DNA from: JBNKZU01 sp050301795
Lineage (GTDB): Bacteria > Pseudomonadota > Gammaproteobacteria > Thiohalomonadales > Thiohalomonadaceae
NCBI GenBank assembly: GCA_050301795.1
Contig: JBNKZU010000015.1
Span: 267,313-331,312 of the forward strand
DNA: 64,000 bases
Reading direction: 5' to 3'
Positions 18,941 through 28,115 of the stretch are shown here, in pieces (the stretch's first letter is position 1; the number at the start of each line of letters is the position of its first letter). A program made the translations under genes and the position numbers. The notes under the pieces are model-generated. The model searched no databases, was not told the origin of the DNA, and saw only the letters and a program-made list of their open reading frames with translations.

Positions 18941-21421
18941 ATGATTGACCAAGGCACCGAAGACATTTGCCTATTACCAGTAATGCAAAAAATGGAGTCT
19001 GATCCTGAGAGTCTTGCTCGTGACTTTCGCCACTACCTCGACTATCACATGGGTCGTTTTCTTGGGTGTGACGACTTCTATCTCTATGAAGCCATCGCCT
19101 ATGTTATTCGTGATCGCATTACTGCAGATTGGCGAAATGCCTGGCATGCACTTAAGCAGCCTGAAACACGACGTGCCCACTATATCTCTCTAGAGTTTTT
19201 AATCGGGCGCTCCCTTGGCAACAATCTGCTCAACTTTGATCTCCAGGGTGCCACCAAGGAAGCCCTCAACCAATTTGCGCTCAACTATGAAAGTATTGAG
19301 GGTCAAGAGCCGGATGCGGGGCTTGGCAACGGAGGTCTTGGGCGATTAGCTGCCTGTTTTCTTGATAGTTGCGCCACGCTAAATCTGCCGGTAATTGGTT
19401 ATGGTTTGCGCTATGAGTACGGAATGTTTCATCAACGTATTGAAAAGGGTTACCAAATTGAAGAGCCCGATCATTGGCTCCGTCAACCTCACCCGTGGGA
19501 GATCAAGCGTACCGAGCATATTCAGACCGTCGAGTTTGGTGGCCGCACTGAACATTTTGAAGATCAAAACGGTAAACCTCATGCGCGTTGGGTAGAGACC
19601 GAAAAGGTGCTGGCAATCCCCTATGATATTCCGATTGTCGGTTATCGAAATCATGTGGTGAACACACTCCGCCTATGGTCGGCCTCTGCGACTGACGAGT
19701 TTAATCTGCATGAGTTTAATGCTGGTGACTATGCAGATGCTGTTGCCAGTAAGAACGATGCCGAAAAGATCACCATGGTGCTCTATCCCAACGATGCCAG
19801 TGAAAATGGCAAGGAGCTGCGTCTGCGCCAACAGTACTTCCTCTGTAGCGCGACCATGAAGGATGTCTTTAGACGTTGGGGAGATCAACCCCTTGAAGCG
19901 TTTAGTGCATCAAACTTTTTCCAGCTCAACGATACCCATCCGAGTATTAGCGTTGCTGAATTGATGCGTGTTCTGATGGATGAAAAACGTCTCGATTGGG
20001 ATGAAGCCTGGGAGATCACCACCCAGTGTATTGCCTATACCAATCACACCCTGCTACCTGAGGCTCTGGAAACCTGGCCGGTAAGAATGTTTGAGCAACT
20101 CTTGCCACGGCTGCTTGAGATCATCTATGAAATCAATGTTCGCTTTCTCACCAAGGTTCGTAAGAAGTGGCCCGGAGATGTTGACCGGGTTAGACGAATG
20201 TCGATTATTGATGACCATGGTGAGCCACGCATTCGTATGGCCTGGCTTGCAATCATCGGCAGTTCATCTGTGAATGGTGTCGCTGCACTACACTCGGAAC
20301 TCCTTAAACAAGGCTTGTTTAATGACTTCTATCAGCTCTGGCCAGAGAAGTTTAATAACAAAACCAATGGGGTCACTCCCCGCCGTTGGATCGTTGAATC
20401 CAATCCGGAACTCTCATCACTGATTAGCGAAACGATTGGTGATGGCTGGCAATCTAGGCTGGATATGCTTTCACGATTGAAAAGCTTTGCTGACAATGAA
20501 CATCAGGCGTTTCAACAACGCTGGCGTGAGATTCGCGCTCTAAACAAACAGCGTCTCGCCGATATGATTGCCCAAAAAACCGGTGTCATCTTCAATCCTG
20601 AAAGTATGTTTGATGTTCAAGTAAAACGGATCCATGAATACAAACGTCAACTACTCAATATCTTGCATGTGATTCATCTCTATCTACGCATTAAGAATGG
20701 TGATCCTGATCTTAAAACCAATCGATGTGTATTGATTGGTGGCAAAGCTGCACCGGGGTATGAGCGTGCAAAGGAGATCATTAAGCTCATAAACAATGTT
20801 GCCAAGGTCATCAATCATGACTCAGACGTTGGCGAGCGTTTAAAGGTTGTGTTTCTACCCAATTACAATGTCTCAAAGATGATGAAGATCTGTCCTGCAG
20901 CCGATCTCTCCGAGCAGATATCCACTGCCGGAAAAGAGGCCTCTGGAACAGGTAACATGAAGTTCATGATGAATGGTGCCATCACTATCGGAACCTACGA
21001 TGGCGCTAATATCGAGATCATGGAAGCCGTGGGAGAAGAGAACTTCTTTCTATTCGGACTTACCGCAGAAGAGGTTCATGATCTGCGTCACCACTACAAT
21101 CCACAGCACTACATCGATCATGATAGCGATCTCCAGGCAGTGCTAAATCTCATCGAATCGGAGCACTTCAATGCATTTGAGCCTGGCATCTTTGATGGCA
21201 TTCTCAACGCACTTAAAAGCCCCGATGATCCCTGGATGACTCTCGCCGATTTCCGCAGTTATATCAATGCCCAAAAAGAGGTTGAAGCGCTTTGGCAGGA
21301 TCAGGAATCCTGGACCCGGAAAAGCATTCTTAACACTGCATCAAGTGGAATCTTCTCAACCGATAGAACCATTGAGGAGTACAACCGGGATATCTGGAAA
21401 CTGGAGCCGATGAGTTACTAG
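18941..21421 (+). CDS. glgP: Glycogen/maltodextrin phosphorylase
   Basis: Releases glucose-1-phosphate from alpha-1,4-glucan; GT35 with pyridoxal phosphate. It has 826 residues. DAGLGNGGLGRLAACFLDS at the N-terminal side is the family signature. The PLP site reads EASGTGNMKFMMNG near the C-terminus with the Schiff-base lysine in NMKFM, followed by GTYDGANIEI. It is the last gene of the operon, so synthesis and breakdown enzymes are expressed together. A hairpin follows 14 bases after the stop. Confidence 0.95.
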   Translation: MIDQGTEDICLLPVMQKMESDPESLARDFRHYLDYHMGRFLGCDDFYLYEAIAYVIRDRITADWRNAWHALKQPETRRAHYISLEFLIGRSLGNNLLNFDLQGATKEALNQFALNYESIEGQEPDAGLGNGGLGRLAACFLDSCATLNLPVIGYGLRYEYGMFHQRIEKGYQIEEPDHWLRQPHPWEIKRTEHIQTVEFGGRTEHFEDQNGKPHARWVETEKVLAIPYDIPIVGYRNHVVNTLRLWSASATDEFNLHEFNAGDYADAVASKNDAEKITMVLYPNDASENGKELRLRQQYFLCSATMKDVFRRWGDQPLEAFSASNFFQLNDTHPSISVAELMRVLMDEKRLDWDEAWEITTQCIAYTNHTLLPEALETWPVRMFEQLLPRLLEIIYEINVRFLTKVRKKWPGDVDRVRRMSIIDDHGEPRIRMAWLAIIGSSSVNGVAALHSELLKQGLFNDFYQLWPEKFNNKTNGVTPRRWIVESNPELSSLISETIGDGWQSRLDMLSRLKSFADNEHQAFQQRWREIRALNKQRLADMIAQKTGVIFNPESMFDVQVKRIHEYKRQLLNILHVIHLYLRIKNGDPDLKTNRCVLIGGKAAPGYERAKEIIKLINNVAKVINHDSDVGERLKVVFLPNYNVSKMMKICPAADLSEQISTAGKEASGTGNMKFMMNGAITIGTYDGANIEIMEAVGEENFFLFGLTAEEVHDLRHHYNPQHYIDHDSDLQAVLNLIESEHFNAFEPGIFDGILNALKSPDDPWMTLADFRSYINAQKEVEALWQDQESWTRKSILNTASSGIFSTDRTIEEYNRDIWKLEPMSY

Positions 21422-21434
21422 AGGAGAGATTCAA

Positions 21435-21466
21435 AACCATCAGCATCTTTTTTGGTGCTGATGGTT
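21435..21466. terminator. Terminator hairpin between glgP and the SAP gene
   Basis: Arms AACCATCAGCA (21435-21445) and TGCTGATGGTT (21456-21466) are perfect complements around a 10-base loop. On the minus strand the hairpin runs into TTTTGAATC; on the plus strand the T-tract is weak. It serves the convergent genes on both sides. Confidence 0.65.
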
Positions 21467-21476
21467 ACTTTAGTTG

Positions 21477-21677
21477 TTACTTCTTGCGCTTCAGCTTCGG
21501 GCTTAGGCAATCCTCTATCCAGACACATTCTGTTTGATCACACCCGTTTGCCGCTTTACCAAAGCAGTCGAAATTTCCTTCTGCAAGCTGGATCGAACGG
21601 ATAAGATCCGTTTTATTCAACTTGCCAACCTTAACTCCATGCTTTTTAGCAATCTCACGAATCTCTTTAACTAACAT
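21477..21677 (-). CDS. SAP-domain miniprotein
   Basis: 66-residue protein matching a small conserved gammaproteobacterial family. The N-terminal SAP-like helix-extended-helix reads KEIREIAKKHGVKVGKLNKTDLIRSIQ in two helices, and a C-terminal part carries four cysteines (FDCFG...GCDQTECVW...DC). SAP motifs usually bind DNA or RNA, and the cysteines could bind a metal. The start ATG 21677 has AGGAG 11 bases upstream. Exact role unknown. Confidence 0.75.
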   Translation of the reverse strand: MLVKEIREIAKKHGVKVGKLNKTDLIRSIQLAEGNFDCFGKAANGCDQTECVWIEDCLSPKLKRKK

Positions 21678-21856
21678 CTCGACATACTCCTGAAAAAAAC
21701 GCGGACTGATTGATGCCGCAACACATCATAGTTTATCTATGAATGATTAAATATCGATGACAATATTTAGTCGTGAATCAGTTTATCAATGGCTGATCGT
21801 TGGAAAATGCGATTTTAAATCATCTATGACCCAAATAGCATTGAAAAGAGCGGGAT

Positions 21857-21892
21857 AAAAAAAGCCCATCCGATTTCGAATGGGCTTTTTGA
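21857..21892 (-). terminator. Rho-independent terminator of prpE
   Basis: GCCCAT at 21864-21869 and ATGGGC at 21880-21885 form the core of a longer stem flanked by A7 and T5. On the minus strand it lies about 25 bases after the prpE stop and ends in a run of seven T. It would also work on the plus strand. Confidence 0.85.
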
Positions 21893-21916
21893 TGACTATG
21901 CAACAATGAGGAAAAG

Positions 21917-23806
21917 CTAAAGCGCATAGCCAATGGTTTGTAACGACTGCTTGATCTCATCCAAAATTGCCGGATCATCAATCGTGGCTGGCATTCGATA
22001 CGATTCAGAGTTGGCGATTTTACGCATCGTTCCCCGCAGGATTTTGCCGGATCGTGTTTTTGGCAATCGTGTTACTACGGTCACCTTCTTAAAGCTGGCT
22101 ACCGGACCAATCTCCTTGCGTATCATTGCCACCAGTTCACCACAGATCTCCTCATGATCCCGATCTACACCCGACTTGAGTACCACCATTCCAACTGGAA
22201 CCTCTCCTTTAAGGGCATCGGCAGCGCCAATAACGGCACACTCTGCAACATCCTGATGAGCCGAAAGCACCTCTTCCATCCCTCCGGTCGAGAGCCGATG
22301 TCCGGCCACGTTTATAATGTCGTCGATGCGACTCATGATCCAAAGATATCCATCATCATCTTTATATCCGGCATCCCCGCTGAGGTAGAAGCCTGGATGC
22401 TCACTCAAATAGGATTCAACATAGCGCTCGTCATTATTCCACAGCGTAGGAAGACATCCCGGAGGCATCGGTAGTTTTATCATCAGGCTTCCGATATCAC
22501 CATCTTTCACATCATTGCCCTTCTCATCCAGCACATGAACATCAAAGCCGGGTACGGCGCGTGCTGGTGATCCCGGTTTTACCGGAACCTGCTCCAGACC
22601 TAAACAGTTTGCGGCAATCGCCCAACCGGTTTCGGTTTGCCACCAGTGGTCAATTACCGGCACATGTAATTGGGTCTCTGCCCAGTTCAGTGTATCGGGG
22701 TCGCAACGCTCACCGGCAAGGAAAAGGGTTCGGAAGTTAGAGAGGTCATATTTTCGAATATATTCACCGCTTGGATCCTCTTTTTTGATCGCACGAAATG
22801 CGGTAGGCGCCGTAAACATCACATTCACTTTATGCTCGGCAATCACACGCCAGAACGCACCAGGATCGGGTGTGCCCACTGGCTTTCCTTCAAACATGAT
22901 CGTGGTATTACCGTTAAGCAGTGGCCCATAAACAATGTAGGAGTGACCAACAACCCAACCAACATCCGATGCGGCCCAGTAGACTTCACCGGGTTGCACG
23001 TTGTAGACGTTACGCATACTCCAAACCATTGCAACCGCATGACCGCCGTTATCACGAACCACACCCTTCGGGATACCGGTGGTTCCTGAGGTATAGAGAA
23101 TATAGAGCGGATCGGTCGCCTCAACCGACACACAATCGGCAGGCTCGGCATTTGCGACGGTTGATTCCCAGTCTACATCCCGGGAATGATCCAAAGGCGC
23201 CTGGCATTGAGGGCGCTGTAATACAATGCAGTGGTTCGGCTTATGTGTCGATAGTTCGATCGCCTCATCTAAAAGGGGCTTATATTCAATAATCCGTTGC
23301 CCCTCAATACCACAGGAGGCGGTGAGAACAATCTTCGGTTTTGCATCGTCAATACGTGTTGCCAGCTCTTTGGCCGCAAATCCGCCAAATACAACCGAAT
23401 GTACCGCGCCAATTCGCGCACAGGCCAACATCGCCATCACAGCTTGTGGAATCATCGGCATATAAACGATCACCCGATCACCCTTCTCAACTCCATGATC
23501 GCGCAACATGCCTGCGACCTTCGCGACCTCATCACGTAACTGGGAATAGGAGTAACTAACCTGAGAATCGGTTACCGGACTATCGTAGATCAGTGCGGCC
23601 TGATCACCACGACCATTTTCTATATGACGATCCAGTGCGTTATAGCAGGTATTTAATCGTGCGCCTTTAAACCAGCGATAGAATGGAGTATTTGAATCAT
23701 CAAGAACGCGATCCCACGTTTTGTCCCAACTTATTGCTTTAGCCGCCTCGCCCCAAAATGTCTCCGGGTCTTCAATCGACTGTTTATAGATATCCTGATA
23801 GTGCAT
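21917..23806 (-). CDS. prpE: Propionyl-CoA synthetase PrpE
   Basis: AMP-forming acyl-CoA synthetase that activates propionate, the entry to the methylcitrate pathway. It has 629 residues from ATG 23806, preceded by GGGGGAG; PrpE is normally about 628. The open frame back to 23971 is rejected because it would place both operator palindromes inside coding sequence. Motifs are YTSGTTGIPKGVVRD (P-loop), YWAASDVGWVVGHSYIVYGPL, WWQTETGW, YLSGDAGY and the catalytic lysine region PKTRSGKILRG. It is unlinked to prpBCD (12 kb away) but shares its operator type. A nearby acetyl-CoA synthetase function is less likely given its length. Confidence 0.92.
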   Translation of the reverse strand: MHYQDIYKQSIEDPETFWGEAAKAISWDKTWDRVLDDSNTPFYRWFKGARLNTCYNALDRHIENGRGDQAALIYDSPVTDSQVSYSYSQLRDEVAKVAGMLRDHGVEKGDRVIVYMPMIPQAVMAMLACARIGAVHSVVFGGFAAKELATRIDDAKPKIVLTASCGIEGQRIIEYKPLLDEAIELSTHKPNHCIVLQRPQCQAPLDHSRDVDWESTVANAEPADCVSVEATDPLYILYTSGTTGIPKGVVRDNGGHAVAMVWSMRNVYNVQPGEVYWAASDVGWVVGHSYIVYGPLLNGNTTIMFEGKPVGTPDPGAFWRVIAEHKVNVMFTAPTAFRAIKKEDPSGEYIRKYDLSNFRTLFLAGERCDPDTLNWAETQLHVPVIDHWWQTETGWAIAANCLGLEQVPVKPGSPARAVPGFDVHVLDEKGNDVKDGDIGSLMIKLPMPPGCLPTLWNNDERYVESYLSEHPGFYLSGDAGYKDDDGYLWIMSRIDDIINVAGHRLSTGGMEEVLSAHQDVAECAVIGAADALKGEVPVGMVVLKSGVDRDHEEICGELVAMIRKEIGPVASFKKVTVVTRLPKTRSGKILRGTMRKIANSESYRMPATIDDPAILDEIKQSLQTIGYAL

Positions 23807-23887
23807 ACACACTCCCCCTATTGGTGTTGATTGTGCGCGGCCCTTGATACGAATCATTATTATATTGCTCACTTGCTGTGAGCTGTT

Positions 23888-23897
23888 TGTCGACAAT
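23888..23897. promoter_or_regulatory. Promoter-proximal GntR-type operator of prpE
   Basis: TTGTCGACAA palindrome (core GTCGAC at 23889-23894), about 82 bases upstream of the prpE start codon. It is the same core as at the gntR-prpBCD promoter. Confidence 0.7.
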
Positions 23898-23959
23898 GTA
23901 ACCATAGAATCATCTATGCAGCAACATTCGGGAGCTAATGTTTGCAATGACAGGGAATT

Positions 23960-23973
23960 GATTGTCGACAATC
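23960..23973. promoter_or_regulatory. Distal GntR-type operator of prpE
   Basis: GATTGTCGACAATC, identical over all 14 bases to the distal site of the prp operon at 9576. Its centre lies 75 bases from the proximal site, near seven helical turns. Confidence 0.75.
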
Positions 23974-24033
23974 TAAGCTAACCAATTGATTTTGTGTATC
24001 AACGCGACAATTCCATCTGAAAATGAAAAAAGT

Positions 24034-24065
24034 GATGCTCGAACAATTGGATCTTTAGGAGCATC
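24034..24065. terminator. Hairpin with flanking T-runs, possible terminator
   Basis: GATGCTC (24034-24040) pairs with GAGCATC (24059-24065). TTTTT follows on the plus strand, and ACTTTTTT follows on the minus strand. It could end the transcript of the lipoprotein gene at 24267, which comes from the minus-strand operon to the right. Confidence 0.45.
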
Positions 24066-24100
24066 TTTTTCAACCACCTTGCTAAAAGGGTCACTCCCAA

Positions 24101-24170
24101 GAAACAGCCAATGCCTGTAAATCAGGCTGTGTACCTACCCTGTATCTAACAAACTCCGTTAGGCTGTTTC
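24101..24170. other. Structured intergenic element of unknown role
   Basis: GAAACAGCC (24101-24109) pairs with GGCTGTTTC (24162-24170). An internal hairpin GCCTG-TAAAT-CAGGC (24113-24127) sits inside, and AAC...GTT pairing is possible in the right half. The outer and inner stems give a multi-branched outline. It does not match a tRNA (no acceptor length, no T-loop words). Confidence 0.35.
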
Positions 24171-24266
24171 AAATGTAACCATAAAAAGATTGAGTACAGT
24201 TTTTCAATTAAATTACTGCGTTCTCGCTGCTCTTTGCGATTACCATTTAATTCGACCTTTCCTAAT

Positions 24267-24881
24267 TTAGTTGCTTTGAAATAGATACGGATTAGTAAAC
24301 TGAATATCGTAGATAGCTTCATCAAAACTACTACAGTCCGTCATTTGAGATGCATTTACCACGGTCTGATCTTGTTTGATTTCTACGTCATACAAATAAC
24401 TACCATCGAGGTGATAGACGAGGTTTGTTCCATCATCTGTTGTAATGCAAAAACTACTATAGCCATTAATCGTTACGCTCCTGGCGATAGAGATATTATT
24501 CACTATCTGCGAACTGCTTGGTGCGAGGTCACTACAATCATTTTGAGTATATGTATCGGTTGTCCGGGTAATGGTATTTGTATCAATTGATAGTGCTTTT
24601 AATATTGAACTGTTTGAGGTATTCACATAGATACAAGCTGTTTTCCAGTTGCCTTTTATACTATTAACCACAGCACTTGCAGTTGTTACTTCTCCCCCAT
24701 CAGAGGTTGTGATGGTGAATGAGTTTGGATCCGAGTATGTGTAAATGTTTGTGTTTGTTGCGTCACTAACACCTCCTGCACCCTGTACTCCAGAGCCACC
24801 TATACCTCCTTCCATACAACCTGTTAATGGCGTAAGTCCCACGATAAGAAAGATTAGAACTATTTTAATGACCCGGTTCAT
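24267..24881 (-). CDS. Hypothetical lipoprotein of the DUF6502 operon
   Basis: 204-residue protein with a clear lipoprotein signal: a hydrophobic stretch, then LTGC with Cys22. A Gly-rich linker follows (EGGIGGSGVQGAGG). The rest is Ser/Thr/Asn-rich and beta-strand-like with three to four further cysteines; no domain was recognised. Similar Gly-rich lipoproteins (DUF5666) often sit beside DUF6502 genes, and the N-terminus resembles them, but the domain itself is not evident. The start directly follows the DUF6502 stop, so the two are co-translated. Confidence 0.7.
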   Translation of the reverse strand: MNRVIKIVLIFLIVGLTPLTGCMEGGIGGSGVQGAGGVSDATNTNIYTYSDPNSFTITTSDGGEVTTASAVVNSIKGNWKTACIYVNTSNSSILKALSIDTNTITRTTDTYTQNDCSDLAPSSSQIVNNISIARSVTINGYSSFCITTDDGTNLVYHLDGSYLYDVEIKQDQTVVNASQMTDCSSFDEAIYDIQFTNPYLFQSN

Positions 24882-25703
24882 TTAACTATCCTCTCTCTGA
24901 GACTGGTCTTCTTCAAAGTAGTAGATGCCGACACCGGCTCTTACCTTACCTGTACCTTTAATGGCTTTATTGGTATCTCGATCATTTTCTGCCAGCCAAT
25001 CGTTTAATTCCTCCAGTAGCCGTTGTGAATGCTTAGCTGATAACTCCCTAAAAGCATCAATGGCTTCAACTGGCAGATTGTCATAGGAAACCTTGCGTTG
25101 GTAACGAGATGCCTCTTTTTGGCTAATGTTAAAATCAATGGTCTCAATGAGATCAGAAACATCCGTGCCTAGAATATTTAATTTTTCCTCTTCTGAATCA
25201 CCGGGAACATATCCATGGGTTACCAAACTCACAACATTACCCTGTCGTATGACAACCGATCCCACTCTTACTAACTCATCAAGAATTGCCTTTACAGGAA
25301 TATCCCCACTGTATGTCTTTACCAGTGATGAAAATGAGCATTCCCCTTCAATTGCCAGATCCGCAGGAGTGCCATCCTTTTGGTAATTCTTATCTCTTAA
25401 CCAGCCCGATATAACTCTGGCCGCACGGTTATATTTTTCATCCAGCGCCTTATCATCCATCTCTGGTAACTCCTTCACTCTTTTGACCTCTTTCCTCGAA
25501 AGTCCCGTTAACACAGACACACGAGATACGGTCTGTTTTTTTCCGGGAAGAGCGTATTCACTTTCGGCAATGTCCACATAGGTCTTTTTAGCAATATCCG
25601 AAAAAGCACCATATGAGATGCCATTTCTTAATAGCACTCTTACCAGTGGTTTTAATATTCTGATAAGCGCTGTTATAAGTGTTTTATTGCTGGTCTGAGT
25701 CAT
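24882..25703 (-). CDS. DUF6502 family protein
   Basis: 273 residues. The conserved N-terminal region of the family is evident: VLLRNGISYGAFSDIAKKTYVDIA, then KKQTVSRVSVLTGLSRKEVKR, which reads like a helix-turn-helix. That would make it a candidate DNA-binding protein. It has no membrane segment or signal. It lies between a beta-propeller lipoprotein gene (27 bases upstream) and a lipoprotein gene immediately downstream. If it binds DNA, the palindromes upstream of the operon are an obvious target (inference). Confidence 0.75.
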   Translation of the reverse strand: MTQTSNKTLITALIRILKPLVRVLLRNGISYGAFSDIAKKTYVDIAESEYALPGKKQTVSRVSVLTGLSRKEVKRVKELPEMDDKALDEKYNRAARVISGWLRDKNYQKDGTPADLAIEGECSFSSLVKTYSGDIPVKAILDELVRVGSVVIRQGNVVSLVTHGYVPGDSEEEKLNILGTDVSDLIETIDFNISQKEASRYQRKVSYDNLPVEAIDAFRELSAKHSQRLLEELNDWLAENDRDTNKAIKGTGKVRAGVGIYYFEEDQSQREDS

Positions 25704-25730
25704 AAATATTAATAACGAAGCGAATTCCTG

Positions 25731-27878
25731 TTAATCAAAAGGCACTATAGGGGTTAGATCTCTACACCAAAAGTCATCTACCGTTAAACTGCTGTTTGTC
25801 GTGTTTATGATACTACTGTTACCCCAGTAGCCTGACCACATTTGATTATTGTGAAGATAAAAAACACTATCTCCTGCAATAACGGATCTATCGGCTCCTA
25901 CACCTCTAGGGTAACAAACGCTATTGGGCATATTTGCAGGCTTTTGTGAGATCACCATCTCTGCGACTGACGTTATCGAAGGTGTACCGCCAATAGAACC
26001 ATCATCAATCTCAAACTGCTGCAGCCCACTACGCGTCCATCCAGACCACTCCCTTGCGGAAGCTGTTAATGGAAGAGGCTCATTATGCAACTCTACGGGT
26101 ATTGTCAACCGTGCAACACGACCTGATGCAGGATCTGCTGGCAACCAGGTAAAGGCATGGTGGTCGTAATTGGCCGGTGAACTTGTACCTCTTTGACCAA
26201 TTATCATTGATGTCAATTCCTTTGGGTTTAACACATCTCGTACATCATAAAGGGATAATTTCAACCCCTGATACCATGCAAATCTTCCATCCCCTGCACT
26301 ATTTGAGTCGATAGCATCTTTTCCCAATCCCAAGAGATAGCCTCCGGGCATTGGATGCAAATAGTCGGAAAAGCCTGGCACTTCCAACTCACCAATTTGA
26401 GGATTGTATGGATCTGATATATCGATAACATAGAGTGGATCAACCTTTTTAAAGGTTACCAGATAGACCTTATCATCAAGAAATCTTGATGCATATAAAC
26501 GCTCACCCGGCTTGCCAAGCCCCTGTAGTGTCGTTACTTCAACCAACTCTTTGCCATCACCTTCCTTAAGCAGTGTTAATTGTGTTGAAGCACTATTATC
26601 CCACGTAGACCCTTTGGAGGTGACCACTCCGACCATATCCTTATACTCACCAAAGCGGAACGATTTTCTCTTTTGGTTCCATCCAAGATGCCCAGGTACT
26701 TCACCACTACCACGATACTGAGGCCCCTGTGTGGTTAAAGAAAATTTATGGATCTCTGTGGTCATTGTGTCTGTATATGTTAAAAAATCATGGGACTGAT
26801 CGTAGTTATATCGTGTTGTTGCAAGATAAGCAGATGTTGGTGTCATAAACATCGTTTCTGTTGAACCGATAATGCAAAGACTTTTCCACTGGTCAACATT
26901 TGTCAGATCGATATCAACTAATGAAATAATATCGGGTGACAACTGGCTTGAATCCTCCAATGGTGGCAAATAACAACTTTGGGCAGACTCAAGATCAACA
27001 GCACCAGAACCGGTATTAATTTTTGGTAGCAAATCACTTAAGGTGGCGTTATCGATCAAACGATTATTGTTGTCTACCATCTCCTGCGTGTATGGGTAAT
27101 AATTAAACCCCTCAAGAGCTGGGGTACCTCGATTAAGCAGGTAGAGATGGTTACCAATGAGACGGGAAGAGACCTGAGCACCATCAATGACAATCCGTTT
27201 CTCCGTAATCGGGTGGTTAATATCAGTAAGGTCGATAACCTCAATAACATTACTCCTATTTTGCCACGGCCACGGTGACCACCAGATCATATCGTAATAG
27301 TAAGCGAATGAATTATATAGTAATAACAAGCGCTGATTATCCAGGAGATACAGCCCTATAAGTTTACCATCATCGGCCTCGCCCACCTCTATTGACTTAA
27401 GAAGGATTGAGCTTGCGTTTGTCTGATCTAAAGAGAATATCTGGATTTGGTTTTTAGATTGATAAGCTCGATTTGTATGGGCGGCATAAAGGCGATTGCC
27501 ATCACTCTTGATGGTGTCTGCCTCATCTACCCCAGTTACCTGTAGATTTGTGGTTGAAACCTGAGCAGTAGACCCAACAGAGGTCGCAGTAATTACTGCA
27601 TTATCTATTTCATTTACCACTGAAATATGAGCACAACAATACTGATTTTTTTGCCTCAATGATTCCTTCAGAATTGAAAGCAATAAGCTGGAATCATTTA
27701 TCGGTGAAGCCTTGTGGCTCGATTTTGATGAGGCAATAAACGCGGCCACCTCCCTCGCTGATTGGGATTCAGAATCATTATTCTTATCTAAACAACCCAC
27801 ATTTAATAGCACTACCAGCACGATAAAGAGCTGCTTCCACACTATGGATATCCCATGGGGTTTCGTTATTTGATTCAT
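25731..27878 (-). CDS. Secreted beta-propeller lipoprotein (PF09826-type)
   Basis: About 715-residue exported protein. ATG 27878 (MNQITKPHG) is chosen with GAGGA about 9 bases upstream; two earlier in-frame starts are too close to or before that site. The lipoprotein signal ends in LNVGC. The VTTTNLQVTGVDEADTIKSDG-like stretch (here STTNLQVTGVDEADTIKSDG) and YASRFLDDKVYLVTF are typical of the beta-propeller family. The propeller blades continue to the C-terminus. Function unknown; it is first in the operon with DUF6502 and a second lipoprotein. Confidence 0.82.
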   Translation of the reverse strand: MNQITKPHGISIVWKQLFIVLVVLLNVGCLDKNNDSESQSAREVAAFIASSKSSHKASPINDSSLLLSILKESLRQKNQYCCAHISVVNEIDNAVITATSVGSTAQVSTTNLQVTGVDEADTIKSDGNRLYAAHTNRAYQSKNQIQIFSLDQTNASSILLKSIEVGEADDGKLIGLYLLDNQRLLLLYNSFAYYYDMIWWSPWPWQNRSNVIEVIDLTDINHPITEKRIVIDGAQVSSRLIGNHLYLLNRGTPALEGFNYYPYTQEMVDNNNRLIDNATLSDLLPKINTGSGAVDLESAQSCYLPPLEDSSQLSPDIISLVDIDLTNVDQWKSLCIIGSTETMFMTPTSAYLATTRYNYDQSHDFLTYTDTMTTEIHKFSLTTQGPQYRGSGEVPGHLGWNQKRKSFRFGEYKDMVGVVTSKGSTWDNSASTQLTLLKEGDGKELVEVTTLQGLGKPGERLYASRFLDDKVYLVTFKKVDPLYVIDISDPYNPQIGELEVPGFSDYLHPMPGGYLLGLGKDAIDSNSAGDGRFAWYQGLKLSLYDVRDVLNPKELTSMIIGQRGTSSPANYDHHAFTWLPADPASGRVARLTIPVELHNEPLPLTASAREWSGWTRSGLQQFEIDDGSIGGTPSITSVAEMVISQKPANMPNSVCYPRGVGADRSVIAGDSVFYLHNNQMWSGYWGNSSIINTTNSSLTVDDFWCRDLTPIVPFD

Positions 27879-27930
27879 GATCATTTCCTCTAAAACCACT
27901 TTATTCTAAAAACACCTAACCGGCCATTAT

Positions 27931-27948
27931 TTGGGATATTATTCCCAA
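27931..27948. promoter_or_regulatory. Operator-like palindrome, proximal copy
   Basis: TTGGGA-TATTAT-TCCCAA: perfect six-base arms around a six-base AT spacer, 53 bases upstream of the beta-propeller gene start. It is the same arrangement as at 28010. Confidence 0.65.
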
Positions 27949-28009
27949 TACTTCTTACGCTGATAAAAAAATGCCCCTTAATTACTAGACACTTTTTGGC
28001 TCTCTATAT

Positions 28010-28027
28010 TTGGGAGTATATTCCCAA
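28010..28027. promoter_or_regulatory. Operator-like palindrome, distal copy
   Basis: TTGGGA-GTATAT-TCCCAA with identical arms to the proximal copy; the symmetry extends by one more T/A on each side. Its centre is 79 bases from the first copy. A half-site TTGGGA occurs at 28084-28089. Confidence 0.65.
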
Positions 28028-28115
28028 ATATATATAAATCAAGTTTTAATAGGTCTTGATATGGAAAAGCGCTTTTGACGATATTGGGATAGTCGATTGA
28101 AAAAAATCACCGCCA

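Noticed and set aside
23807..23971. 55-residue N-terminal extension of prpE
   Set aside because: It would cover both operator palindromes, is Cys/Ser-rich unlike any PrpE, and the start at 23806 has GGGGGAG upstream.
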